Source: Xanthomonas arboricola pv. juglandis (GTDB taxonomy: Bacteria; Pseudomonadota; Gammaproteobacteria; Xanthomonadales; Xanthomonadaceae). From it: a stretch of 64,000 bases of DNA. The stretch covers positions 1 to 64,000 of the forward strand of contig NZ_JZEF01000004.1 in NCBI RefSeq assembly GCF_001013475.1, in the 5' to 3' direction. The notes below the pieces were generated by a model. It saw nothing but the letters and a program-made list of their open reading frames with translations. It searched no databases and was not told where the DNA came from. Below are positions 42,462 to 51,374 of this stretch, piece after piece. The position numbers and the translations under genes were made by a program. Numbering within the stretch: the first letter of the stretch is position 1; every line of letters begins with the position of its first letter.

Positions 42462-43829
42462 ATGCGCGATACCGTGTTTGTCTCCCCCGATCACATCCGC
42501 AGCCTGTTCGCGCAGGCGATGTCGGACATGTATCGCGCCGAGGTGCCGTTGTACGGCGACCTGATGACGCTGGTGGCGCAGGTCAACGCCGACACCCTGA
42601 GCGCCGATCCCGCCCTGGCCGCGCGCCTGCAACGCAACGACGAACGCGCGCGGCTGGATCTGGAACGGCATGGCGCCATCCGCGTCGGCACGGCGCAGGA
42701 ACTGGCCACGTTGCGGCGGCTGTTTGCGGTGATGGGCATGCATCCGGTGGGCTATTACGATTTGTCGGTGGCGGGTGTGCCGGTGCATTCCACTGCGTTC
42801 CGCCCGATCGACGAGGCGGCGCTGTCGGTCAATCCGTTCCGCGTGTTCACCTCGTTGCTGCGGCTGGAGTTGATCGAAGACGCCGCGCTGCGGGCGCAGG
42901 CGGCGCAGATCCTGGAGCAGCGGCAGATCTTCACCGCCGCCGCGCTGGAGCTGATCGAACAGCACGAGCGCCATGGCGGGCTGGAGGCGGCGCAGGCGCA
43001 GCAGTTCGTGGCCGAAGCGCTGGAAACCTTCCGCTGGCATGGCGATGCCACGGTGTCGCTGCCGACCTACCGCGCGTTGAGCGAGGCGCACAAGCTGATC
43101 GCCGACGTGGTGAGTTTCCACGGGCCGCATATCAACCACCTGACGCCACGCACGCTGGATATCGATGCGGCGCAGGCGCAGATGCAGCGCGCCGGCATCG
43201 ATGCCAAGGCGGTGATCGAAGGGCCGCCGCGTCGTCGGGTGCCGATCCTGCTGCGCCAGACCAGCTTCAAGGCACTGGAGGAGCCGGTGCGCTTTGTCGG
43301 CGACAGCGGGCAGGCCGAGCACGGTACGCATACCGCGCGCTTCGGCGAGATCGAACAACGCGGGCTCGCGCTGACGCCCAAGGGCCGCGCGCTGTACGAC
43401 GCGCTGCTGGCGCAGGCACGCGACAGCGATGGCGCGGGCAGCACCGGTACCGATTACGCCACGCGGCTGCAGACCGCGTTCGTGGCGTTTCCCGACGACG
43501 AAGCCGTGCTGCGTCAGGAAGGCCTGGGCTATTTCCGCTACGCGCTGACCGAGGCCGGACGTGCCGATCCCGCGCAGGTGGCGGCAATGCCGGCAGAAAC
43601 CGCGATTGCGCTCGGTCTGCTCAGTGCCGATCCGATCATCTATGAAGATTTCCTGCCGGTGAGCGCGGCCGGCATCTTCCAGTCCAATCTCGGTGGCGCC
43701 GAACAACGCGCCTATGCCGCCCATTCGAGCAAGCGCAGTTTCGAACAGGCGCTGGGCGCGCAGGTGCAGGATGAGTGCGCGTTGTACGCGCAGCTGGAGC
43801 GGGCGTCGCTGCAGGCGTTGCTGGTGTAG
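42462..43829 (+). CDS. hglS: 2-oxoadipate dioxygenase/decarboxylase (HglS/YdcJ, DUF1338)
   Basis: This family converts 2-oxoadipate to D-2-hydroxyglutarate in lysine catabolism, using non-heme iron. The 455-residue protein has the vicinal-oxygen-chelate-like core with the metal histidine region DVVSFHGPHINHLTPRTLDID and the glutamate in RFGEIEQRGLALTPKGRALYDAL. FRVFTSLLRLELI and FFRYALTEAG-like elements fit YdcJ. The ATG at 42462 is where homology starts (MRDTVFVSPDHIRSLFAQAM). No other lysine-degradation gene is adjacent. Confidence 0.9.
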   Translation: MRDTVFVSPDHIRSLFAQAMSDMYRAEVPLYGDLMTLVAQVNADTLSADPALAARLQRNDERARLDLERHGAIRVGTAQELATLRRLFAVMGMHPVGYYDLSVAGVPVHSTAFRPIDEAALSVNPFRVFTSLLRLELIEDAALRAQAAQILEQRQIFTAAALELIEQHERHGGLEAAQAQQFVAEALETFRWHGDATVSLPTYRALSEAHKLIADVVSFHGPHINHLTPRTLDIDAAQAQMQRAGIDAKAVIEGPPRRRVPILLRQTSFKALEEPVRFVGDSGQAEHGTHTARFGEIEQRGLALTPKGRALYDALLAQARDSDGAGSTGTDYATRLQTAFVAFPDDEAVLRQEGLGYFRYALTEAGRADPAQVAAMPAETAIALGLLSADPIIYEDFLPVSAAGIFQSNLGGAEQRAYAAHSSKRSFEQALGAQVQDECALYAQLERASLQALLV

Positions 43830-44060
43830 CGGTCACGGCGCGGCGCGTACGTTTGCACGCCTGCTGTCTGCCGGTTTTGTCGCGTATTACGTGTCGTGAT
43901 CACGCAGTCCACATTGCAAGAATGTGCGCTGCTGCGGATTCGGATGGCGCGTACCTTGAAGCATCGGAACAAAGAAGCAATCGAGGTTTTGGCTAGTCTC
44001 GGCATCTGGACGCGGTCAGGCGCTTCGGCTCAGGTCAAAAGCTCAGTGAGTCGAGCGCGC

Positions 44061-44158
44061 GGTGTCCTCACCGCTTGCGGGACACGCCGTGAATCCGTCC
44101 GTGGAGGCTCCTTGGCGGCATTCATGCCGCCAAGGGTCCCGCAACCGGCGAGGACACC
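44061..44158. repeat. 98-bp composite palindromic repeat, variant copy
   Basis: Outer arms GGTGTCCTCACCGCTTGCGG (44061 on, 23 bases) and their near-complement at 44136-44158 enclose a 26-base spacer starting ACGCCGTGAATCC and a 26-base inner palindrome centred on GGCATTCATGCC. The design equals that of the 102-bp copies, but arm sequences differ. Confidence 0.85.
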
Positions 44159-44335
44159 GCACCAGGAAATTGGTCGGTGGGTAAAGAGCGTTTACCTGCG
44201 TTTTTCAGGTTATTTGCTGGAAGGCCTGACTCTTGCTCGGCCTGTGCCGGGAAGCTGATCGATCGGACCCACCCTGATCCGACCAACGCATGCCATGCCC
44301 GCTTGCAGACACGGACACCGACCATCTCGACAGGT

Positions 44336-44437
44336 CCTTGCCCGCCTACCGTCGCGGGACCTTACGCGGCATGGATGCCGCGTAAGCGCCTACAGGGACG
44401 TACTTGCGGCGTGTCCTGCGATGGTAGGCGGGCAAGG
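44336..44437. repeat. 102-bp composite palindromic repeat, copy 2 (inverted)
   Basis: This has the same length and order of parts as the element at 31271-31372 but in opposite orientation: outer arms 44336-44360 and 44413-44437, inner palindrome 44361-44386, spacer 44387-44412. Much of the sequence, including CCTTGCCCGCC and CTTACGCGGCATG-type segments, is identical to copy 1. Confidence 0.85.
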
Positions 44438-44758
44438 GCCCCGCAACCAAGCTGCAGCCCCGTCGCGCGATAACTGATCCATCCCTGATCCATCCATACC
44501 GTCCAACACGTCAAGACAGCCGAACTTCCGGTCGCAGCGTCGTCTGGATGCGGTCAAGCACTTGGGCTCTGGCCGAAAGCAAGTAGGTCGAGCGTGCATT
44601 TGCAGCTCGCATCACCGTGCCGCGTTTGAATACGCTGCCAGCAGCGATGCCCCGGCGTCATGCCAGCAAGCGGCAAGCGATGGCGAAAGATGCGGGCCAA
44701 CCGCCATGCCGGCCGGCACGCACCGGTCCGTGCAGACCGGCACGTGTGCGGCGTCGCT

Positions 44759-47700
44759 TCAGTGCGCCGACGCCGCCGGGCGCCGTGCTGCCGCGCGCTC
44801 TGCCCGGCGTGCACGCGCACGTGCGCGACGCGCCTTCCAGCGTTCGCTCAGGCAGGAGAAGATCACGTACAGCGCCGGGGTGCTGAGCAGGGTCAGGCTC
44901 TGCGAGAAGATCAGCCCGCCGATCATCGCGATGCCCAGCGGGCGGCGCAGTTCGGAGCCTTCGCCCAGGCCGACCGCCAGCGGCACCGCGGCCAGGATCG
45001 CCACCATGGTGGTCATCATGATCGGGCGGAAGCGCACGATCGAGGCCTCGCGTGCGGCCGCGCGCGCATCCATGCCGTGCACGCGCTGCGCCACCAGCGC
45101 GAAGTCGATCATCATGATCGCATTCTTCTTGACAATGCCGATCAGCAACACCAGCGCGATCATCGAGATCACCGACAACTCGGTGTTGGTGAGGAACAAC
45201 GCCAGCAGCGCGCCGACGCCGGCGGCCGGCAGCGTCGACAGGATGGTCACCGGATGGATCAGGCTCTCGTAGAGCATGCCCAACACGATGTAGACGGTGA
45301 GCACTGCGGCCAGCAGCAACACGCCCATCGAGTTGGGGCTGAGTTGCACGTTGAAGCTGTCGTCGCCGCTGAGGCGGATGCCGTCGGGCATGCGCAAGCC
45401 TTCCACGGTGGACTTGATGATCAGGTCCGCCTCGCCGGTGCTCACGCCCGGTGCGAGGTTGTAGCTCAGATCCATCGTGGTGTACTGGTTTTCGTGGACG
45501 ATCTGCGGCGGCGCCAGCCCGGGCACCTGGGTGGCGACGGAGGTGATCGGCACCATCAGGCCGGCGCGGTTGGGCACGAAGACCTGGTCCAGCGCCTTGG
45601 GCGTTGCCGTCTGCGAGGGCAGTGCATTGACCACCACGCTGTACTGGTTGAGATCCGAATAGATGGTGGAAATGGAGCGCTGGCCGAAGGCGCCATACAG
45701 CGCGCCATCGATGGCACCGACCGAAATGCCCAGGCGCGCGGCCTTGGCGCGGTCGATCACGATGTTCTGGCGCAGACCCGATGTATCCACGTCGGTGCCG
45801 ACATCGCGCAGGCGCGGATTCTTCTTCAACGCGGCCTGCAGTTTGGGCAGCCATTCCTGCAGCTGCGCCAGGTCGTTGCCCTGCAGCGAAACGCGGTACT
45901 GCGCACCCTGGCTGGTGCCGCCACCGCCGTCGCTGGGCAGGTCCTGGATCGCGCGCAGGCGCAGATCCAGATCCGGGTAGCGGTCGGCCTTGGCGCTCAG
46001 GCGTGCGACCACTTGCGCGGTGGTGTCGCGGCGGCCTTCGTCGCGCTTCTTCAATTCGATATTGAACGAGGCGCTGGAACCCTGCCGGCCGGAGCCCAGC
46101 CGCGCGCCGACGGTCTTCACCGCCGGGTCGGCCATCAGCATGTCGGTGATGCGGCGCTGGCGGCTGACCATGTCGGCAAACGACACCGTGGCGCTGGAAT
46201 TGGCGCGGCCCCAGATCAGGCCGGTGTCCTGCGCAGGGAACGAGCCCTTCTTGACTGCGCCGCCGAGAAAGACGGTGGCGGCGATCAACAGCAGCGGCGT
46301 CAGCGACAGCAGCAAGGCGTGCCGCAGCGAGAAATCCAGCGCCACCGTGTACACCGCGAGCATGCGCTCGTGCATGCGGTCCAGCCAGGCGCCAAAACGG
46401 CCAGGTTTCTCCGGCTCGGTGTGCGCGGACAGAAAGCGGCTGCACAGCGCCGGCGTCAGGGTCAGCGACACCAGCATCGACACCACGATCGCCGCCACCA
46501 GGGTCACGGTGAACTCGCGGAAGAACGCGCCGATCATGCCGCTGGCAAACAGCATCGGAATGAACACCGCCACCAGCGAGGCAGTGATCGACACGATGGT
46601 GAAGCCGATCTCGCGCGCACCGGCCAGTGCGGCATCCAGACGCGGCATGCCTTCGTCCAGATGACGCATGATGTTTTCGATCACCACGATCGCGTCGTCG
46701 ACCACAAAGCCAATGGCGATCACCAGCGCCAGCAGGCTGAGGTTGTTCAAGGTGAAGCCCAGTATGTACATCACCAGCGCCGAGCCGGCCAGCGACAGCG
46801 GCACGGTGACCGCCGCGATCAACGTCGGCGCCAGGCGGCGCAGGAACAGCGCCATGGTCAGGATCACCATCACCAGGCTGATCATCAGCGTGGCCTGCAC
46901 CTCGTGCAGAGAGGCGCGGATGGTGGGGGTGCGGTCGAAGTAGGGCGTCAGCTTGGTGCCGGGCTGCAGGTAGGCGCGTAGCTCGGGAATCTGCGCCTTC
47001 ACCTGGTCCACGGTTTCGACGATGTTGGCGCCGGCGCGGGTGAAGGCATACATCACCACCGCCGGTTTGCCGTCGAACCAGGCCGCTTGATAGGCATCCT
47101 GCTGGCCGTCGTAGACGGTGGCCACGTCGCCCAGCCGCACGATGCGCCCGTTGGACTGGGTGGAGATCGCCAGCTGGGCGAAATCGGCGGCCTTGGACAC
47201 CGAATCGTTGGCCACGATCGCCATGGTGGTGTTGCCGTCGGACAAGAATCCGGTCGGCGAGGTGACGTTGGCCGCGCGCACCGCATTGCGCAGATCGTCC
47301 GGGGTCAGGCCCAGCGCGTTGAGCGCGCGCAGATCCACATCCACGCGGACCGCCGGCGTGGAGGCGCCGGCGATATCGACCGAACTGATGCCGGTGATCT
47401 GGCGCAGCCGTTGCGCCAGCAGCGAGTCGGCAACGTTGTAGAGCTCATCGGCCGATTGCGTGTCCGAGGTCAGCGCGATGGCGATGACCGGGTCGTCGTT
47501 CGGATTGGCTTTCGAATAGATCGGCGTGCCGAGCCCGGACGGCAGGTCCGATTGCGAAGAGTTGATCGCCGTCTGCACATCCTGCGCGGCCGAATCGATG
47601 TTGCGATTGCTCTGGAACACCAGCACCACCAGGCTGCTGCTCTCCGAGCTGGAGGAGCGCATGCGGTCGATGCCGGGCAGCTGGCCCAGGTGGCGCTCCA

Positions 47701-47899
47701 GCGGTGCGGTGACGGTGGAGGCCATGGTGCTGGCATCGGCGCCGGACTGCGTGGCGTGCACGAAGATCACTGGAATCTGGATGTTCGGCAACGCCGCCAC
47801 GCCCAGCCGCAGGTAGCACATCAATCCGATCACGAACAAACCGATCGCCAGCAGCGCGGTGCCGATCGGGCGCTTGATGAAGGGCGCGGAGATGTTCAT
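44759..47899 (-). CDS. RND efflux pump permease, MdtC-like
   Basis: A 1046-residue proton-driven inner-membrane transporter of the HAE1 RND family, probably expelling drugs or toxic metabolites through a tripartite pump. The start MNISAPFIKRPIGTALLAIG is typical. Proton-relay aspartates lie in helix 4 (GFVVDDAIVVIENIMRH), with the large periplasmic loops repeated in both halves. The ATG at 47899 is preferred; longer frames are translated from a GGGAATC repeat. It is the last gene of a three-gene operon, downstream of the MdtB-like and MdtA-like genes. Two different permeases in one operon suggest a heteromeric MdtBC-type pump. Confidence 0.93.
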   Translation of the reverse strand: MNISAPFIKRPIGTALLAIGLFVIGLMCYLRLGVAALPNIQIPVIFVHATQSGADASTMASTVTAPLERHLGQLPGIDRMRSSSSESSSLVVLVFQSNRNIDSAAQDVQTAINSSQSDLPSGLGTPIYSKANPNDDPVIAIALTSDTQSADELYNVADSLLAQRLRQITGISSVDIAGASTPAVRVDVDLRALNALGLTPDDLRNAVRAANVTSPTGFLSDGNTTMAIVANDSVSKAADFAQLAISTQSNGRIVRLGDVATVYDGQQDAYQAAWFDGKPAVVMYAFTRAGANIVETVDQVKAQIPELRAYLQPGTKLTPYFDRTPTIRASLHEVQATLMISLVMVILTMALFLRRLAPTLIAAVTVPLSLAGSALVMYILGFTLNNLSLLALVIAIGFVVDDAIVVIENIMRHLDEGMPRLDAALAGAREIGFTIVSITASLVAVFIPMLFASGMIGAFFREFTVTLVAAIVVSMLVSLTLTPALCSRFLSAHTEPEKPGRFGAWLDRMHERMLAVYTVALDFSLRHALLLSLTPLLLIAATVFLGGAVKKGSFPAQDTGLIWGRANSSATVSFADMVSRQRRITDMLMADPAVKTVGARLGSGRQGSSASFNIELKKRDEGRRDTTAQVVARLSAKADRYPDLDLRLRAIQDLPSDGGGGTSQGAQYRVSLQGNDLAQLQEWLPKLQAALKKNPRLRDVGTDVDTSGLRQNIVIDRAKAARLGISVGAIDGALYGAFGQRSISTIYSDLNQYSVVVNALPSQTATPKALDQVFVPNRAGLMVPITSVATQVPGLAPPQIVHENQYTTMDLSYNLAPGVSTGEADLIIKSTVEGLRMPDGIRLSGDDSFNVQLSPNSMGVLLLAAVLTVYIVLGMLYESLIHPVTILSTLPAAGVGALLALFLTNTELSVISMIALVLLIGIVKKNAIMMIDFALVAQRVHGMDARAAAREASIVRFRPIMMTTMVAILAAVPLAVGLGEGSELRRPLGIAMIGGLIFSQSLTLLSTPALYVIFSCLSERWKARRARARARRAERAAARRPAASAH

Positions 47900-47910
47900 G
47901 GGGTGACTGC

Positions 47911-47943
47911 CGGGAATCGGGATTCGGGATTCGGGAATCGGGA
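47911..47943. repeat. GGGAATC-type repeat between the two RND permease genes
   Basis: Four direct units (CGGGAATCGG, GATTCGGGAT, TCGGGAATCG) lie between the MdtB-like stop and the MdtC-like ATG. They would encode a PESRIPIPGS-like N-terminal extension if an upstream start were used, which is unlikely. Confidence 0.75.
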
Positions 47944-48032
47944 AAGGCAACAGCCAGCGCAGTTGCCATACGCGCGTGCGGGAAGGCGGTGCCGTGGGCA
48001 GGCAGACCGATCAGCGATGACGCCATCGGTCA

Positions 48033-51000
48033 TCATGCCGGGCGCTCCGAGGTGGAGGCCGGGGGCACGCCGTCGCGGCGGGCGGCACGCCGCGCGCGCC
48101 AATCGCGTAGCCGCTCGCCGGCACGTTCCATGTACAGGTAGATCACCGGCGTGGTGTACAGCGTCACCAGCTGCGACAGCAGCAGGCCGCCGACGATGGC
48201 GATGCCGAGCGGACGCCGCAGTTCCGAGCCGATGCCGGTGCCCAGCGCCAGCGGCAACGCGCCCAGCATCGCGGCGGCGGTGGTCATCATGATCGGGCGG
48301 AAACGCAGCAGGCAGGCGCGCCGGATCGCTTCGTGCGCGTTGGCGCCTTCGCGGCGGGCGTCGATGGCGAAGTCGATCATCATGATCGCGTTCTTCTTGA
48401 CGATGCCGATCAGCAGCACGATGCCGACGATGCCGTCCACCGACAGGCTCAACCCGCACATCATCAGCGCCAGCAGCGCGCCGACGCCGGCCGGCGGCAG
48501 CGTGGAGATGATCGTCAGCGGGTGGATGTAGCTCTCGTAGAGCACGCCCAGCACGATGTAGATCACCACGATCGAGGCCAGCAGCAGCCATACGATATCG
48601 GTCTGGCTGCCGGTGAATTCGGCCGCCTTGCCGACGAACGCCGCATGCACCTGGGTGGGGATCTTCAGATCCTGGCGCGCCTGCTCGATCGCCTCCACCG
48701 CCTGCGACAGCGAATGGCCGGGCGCCAGATTGAACGAGATCGTGACCGCCGGCAGCTGTTGCTGGTGGCTGACCACCAACGGCGTGTTGGTGACCTTGGC
48801 CTCGGCCAGTGCGGCCAGCGGAATGATGCTGCCGGCGCCGACCACGATGCCGGTGTTCTGCGCGCCCACGCCGGTGGCGGTGGAGGAGTTGGACGAGGTC
48901 AGCTGGCCGAAGCTGGTGGCATTGGTGCCGGTCAGCGCGCCGCTGCCGTTGCTGGCCACCGCCAGCTGGTTCATCAAGGCGGTGCTGCTGCGGAACTCCG
49001 GCGCCACTTCCAGCACCACCCGGTACTGATTGAGCTCGGTGAAGATGGTGGAGATCTGGCGTTGACCGAAGGCGTCGTACAGCGTGTCGTCGATGGTCTG
49101 CATCGGCACGCCGAGCATGCTGGCCTTGTCGCGATCGATGCTCAGCTCCAGCGCCCGGCCCTGGTTGGCCAGGTTGTTGTCCACGTCGGCCAGCTCGGGC
49201 AGCTTGCGCATCGCCTCGGTCATGCGCCCGGCCCAGGTGGCCAGCTCGCTGCTGTCCACATCCGACATCGAATACTGGTATTCGGTGGCGGCCACGCGGG
49301 TGTCCAGGGTGACGTCCTGTACCGGCTTGAGGAACAGCGCCACGCCGGGAATGCCGGCCACCGCCTTTTGCAGGCGCGGCAGCACTTCGTCCAGGCCCTC
49401 GCGGTCGCCACGCGTCTTCAGCACGATCGACAACTGGCCCTGGTTGATGGTCGGGTTCATGGTGCCGGCGCCGATGAAGGCGGCCACGCCGGTCACGGCG
49501 GGGTCCTTCTGCAGCGCCGCGGCCACCGCCTGGGTGCGCTGCTCCATCTGCGGGAACGCCACGTTCTGGTCGGCCTGCACCACGCCGGTGATCAGGCCGG
49601 TGTCCTGCTCGGGCAGCAGGCCCTTGGGGATCGCCATGTACAGCACCACGGTCAGCGCCACCGCGCCGATCGCCACCGCCAGAGTCAGCGGCTGGTGCGC
49701 CAGCACCCAGTCCAGGCTGCGCTCGTAAGCGCCCACGGTGCGCGTCCACAGGTTGGTCTTGCCGGCGGCCGCGGCGCGTTCGTGCGCGTCCTCGCCTTCG
49801 GGCAGGGCGTCGGGCTTGAGCAGGTAGGCGCACATCATCGGCGTCAGCGTCAGCGACACCAGCATCGAGATCACCACCGCAATCGACAGCACCCACGCAA
49901 ACTCATGGAACAGCCGCCCGGTCACGCCCGGCATCAGCAGCAGCGGCAGGAACACCGCCACCAGCGACACGGTCAGCGACAGCACGGTGAAGCCGATCTG
50001 CTTGGCGCCGATCTCGGCCGCCTCCGGCCCGCTCTTGCCCTGTTCGATGTAGCGCACGATGTTCTCGATCATCACGATCGCATCGTCGACCACGAAGCCG
50101 GTCGCCACCACCAGCGCCATCAGCGACAGGTTGTCCAGCGACATGCCGGCAAACGCCATCACCCCGAAGGTGCCGGCCAGCGACAGCGGCACCGCCACCG
50201 AGGGAATGATGGTGGCCCACAACCGGCGCAGGAACACGAAGATCACCGCCACCACCAGCGCGATGGTCAGCACCAGGGTGAACTTGACCTCGTGCACCGA
50301 GGCGCGGATGGTTTCGGTGCGGTCGGAGAACACCTCCAGGTGCACGTCGGCCGGCAGCACCGCCTGCAGCTGCGGCAGGATGCTGCGGATCTGCTCCACC
50401 GTCTGCACGATGTTGGCACCGGGCTGGCGGCGGATTTCCAGCAGCACCGCCGGCTTGCCGTCGGCCCAGGCGGCGAGCTGGTCGTTCTCCACCCCGTCGA
50501 CCACGTTGGCCACATCGGCCAGCCGCACCGGGCGGCCATTGCTGTAGCTGATGATGGTCTCGCGGTACTGCGCCGCGTCGGTGAGCTGGTCGTTGGTGCC
50601 GATGCTGTAGGACTGGGTCTTGCCGTTGAGCGAGCCCTTGGGCGCGCTGACATTGGTCTGGGTCAACGCGCTGCGCAGCGACTCCATGGTCAGGCCCATG
50701 TTCGACAGCTGCGCCGGGTTGACCTGGATGCGCACCGCAGGCCGCACATTGCCGGCGATCGACACCAGCCCCACGCCCGGCACCTGCGACAGGCGCTGGG
50801 CCAGGATCGCATCGGCATAGCGGTTGACCTCGCGCAGCGGCAGCGAGTCGGAGGTGAGCTTGAGGGTCAGGATCGCCGCATCGGCCGGATTGACCCGGTT
50901 GTAGACCGGTTGATACGGCAGCGACGAGGGCAGGGTGGCCTGACGGATCGCCGCCTGCACATCCTGCGCGGCGATGTCGATGTCGCGGTCCATCGAGAAC

Positions 51001-51281
51001 TGCAGGATGATCGTGGACAGGCCTGCCGACGAATCGGAGGTCATCATCTGCAGCCCGGAGATCTGCCCGAACTGGCGCTCCAGCGGCGTGGTCACCAGCG
51101 AGGCCATGGTGGTCGCATTGGCGCCGGGATACTGGGTGGTGACCACCAGGCTGGGCGCGTCGATTTCCGGCAGCGCCGAGACCGGCAATTGCCGGTAGCC
51201 CAGGATGCCCAGCAGCAGGATGCCCGCCATCAACAACGAGGTGGCGATGGGACGGCGGATGAAGATGGTCGAAAAGCCCAC
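48033..51281 (-). CDS. RND efflux pump permease, MdtB-like
   Basis: A 1082-residue HAE1-type RND transporter. From GTG 51281 (AAGGACACCCCCC upstream) it begins MGFSTIFIRRPIATSLLMAG. Helix 4 contains GFVVDDAIVMIENIVRYIEQG with the paired aspartates of the proton path. The region SDSSAGLSTIILQFSMDRDI is the porter-domain signature. A frame open further upstream has no signal. It lies 93 bp downstream of the fusion-protein gene and 133 bp upstream of the MdtC-like gene. Confidence 0.93.
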   Translation of the reverse strand: MGFSTIFIRRPIATSLLMAGILLLGILGYRQLPVSALPEIDAPSLVVTTQYPGANATTMASLVTTPLERQFGQISGLQMMTSDSSAGLSTIILQFSMDRDIDIAAQDVQAAIRQATLPSSLPYQPVYNRVNPADAAILTLKLTSDSLPLREVNRYADAILAQRLSQVPGVGLVSIAGNVRPAVRIQVNPAQLSNMGLTMESLRSALTQTNVSAPKGSLNGKTQSYSIGTNDQLTDAAQYRETIISYSNGRPVRLADVANVVDGVENDQLAAWADGKPAVLLEIRRQPGANIVQTVEQIRSILPQLQAVLPADVHLEVFSDRTETIRASVHEVKFTLVLTIALVVAVIFVFLRRLWATIIPSVAVPLSLAGTFGVMAFAGMSLDNLSLMALVVATGFVVDDAIVMIENIVRYIEQGKSGPEAAEIGAKQIGFTVLSLTVSLVAVFLPLLLMPGVTGRLFHEFAWVLSIAVVISMLVSLTLTPMMCAYLLKPDALPEGEDAHERAAAAGKTNLWTRTVGAYERSLDWVLAHQPLTLAVAIGAVALTVVLYMAIPKGLLPEQDTGLITGVVQADQNVAFPQMEQRTQAVAAALQKDPAVTGVAAFIGAGTMNPTINQGQLSIVLKTRGDREGLDEVLPRLQKAVAGIPGVALFLKPVQDVTLDTRVAATEYQYSMSDVDSSELATWAGRMTEAMRKLPELADVDNNLANQGRALELSIDRDKASMLGVPMQTIDDTLYDAFGQRQISTIFTELNQYRVVLEVAPEFRSSTALMNQLAVASNGSGALTGTNATSFGQLTSSNSSTATGVGAQNTGIVVGAGSIIPLAALAEAKVTNTPLVVSHQQQLPAVTISFNLAPGHSLSQAVEAIEQARQDLKIPTQVHAAFVGKAAEFTGSQTDIVWLLLASIVVIYIVLGVLYESYIHPLTIISTLPPAGVGALLALMMCGLSLSVDGIVGIVLLIGIVKKNAIMMIDFAIDARREGANAHEAIRRACLLRFRPIMMTTAAAMLGALPLALGTGIGSELRRPLGIAIVGGLLLSQLVTLYTTPVIYLYMERAGERLRDWRARRAARRDGVPPASTSERPA

Positions 51282-51374
51282 GGGGGGTGTCCTTGCTGAA
51301 GACGTCAATCGATGCCGGCGCGCGCAGCGCCGATGCACACCGGCGACGGAAGTCCCGTCGCCGGTGCTCGCGAG

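Larger units (their letters stand above)
43830..44758. other. Gene-free, repeat-rich 929-bp intergenic region
   Basis: No coding sequence is supported. The region contains two composite palindromes (44061-44158 and 44336-44437) and an imperfect direct repeat of about 54 bp (44006-44059 and 44544-44596, roughly three quarters identical, starting CTGGACGCGG or CTGGATGCGG). The first direct repeat abuts the first palindrome. It separates hglS from the end of the efflux operon, which runs toward it. Confidence 0.7.

Noticed and set aside
44660..46981. 773-codon + frame over the MdtC-like gene
   Set aside because: Antisense artefact, rich in His, Gln and Arg, without motifs.
47900..47950. 17-residue N-terminal extension of the MdtC-like protein
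   Set aside because: It is translated from the GGGAATC repeat, and homology begins at the ATG at 47899.
48333..51299. 988-codon + frame over the MdtB-like gene
   Set aside because: Same reasoning; the minus strand encodes a full RND permease.
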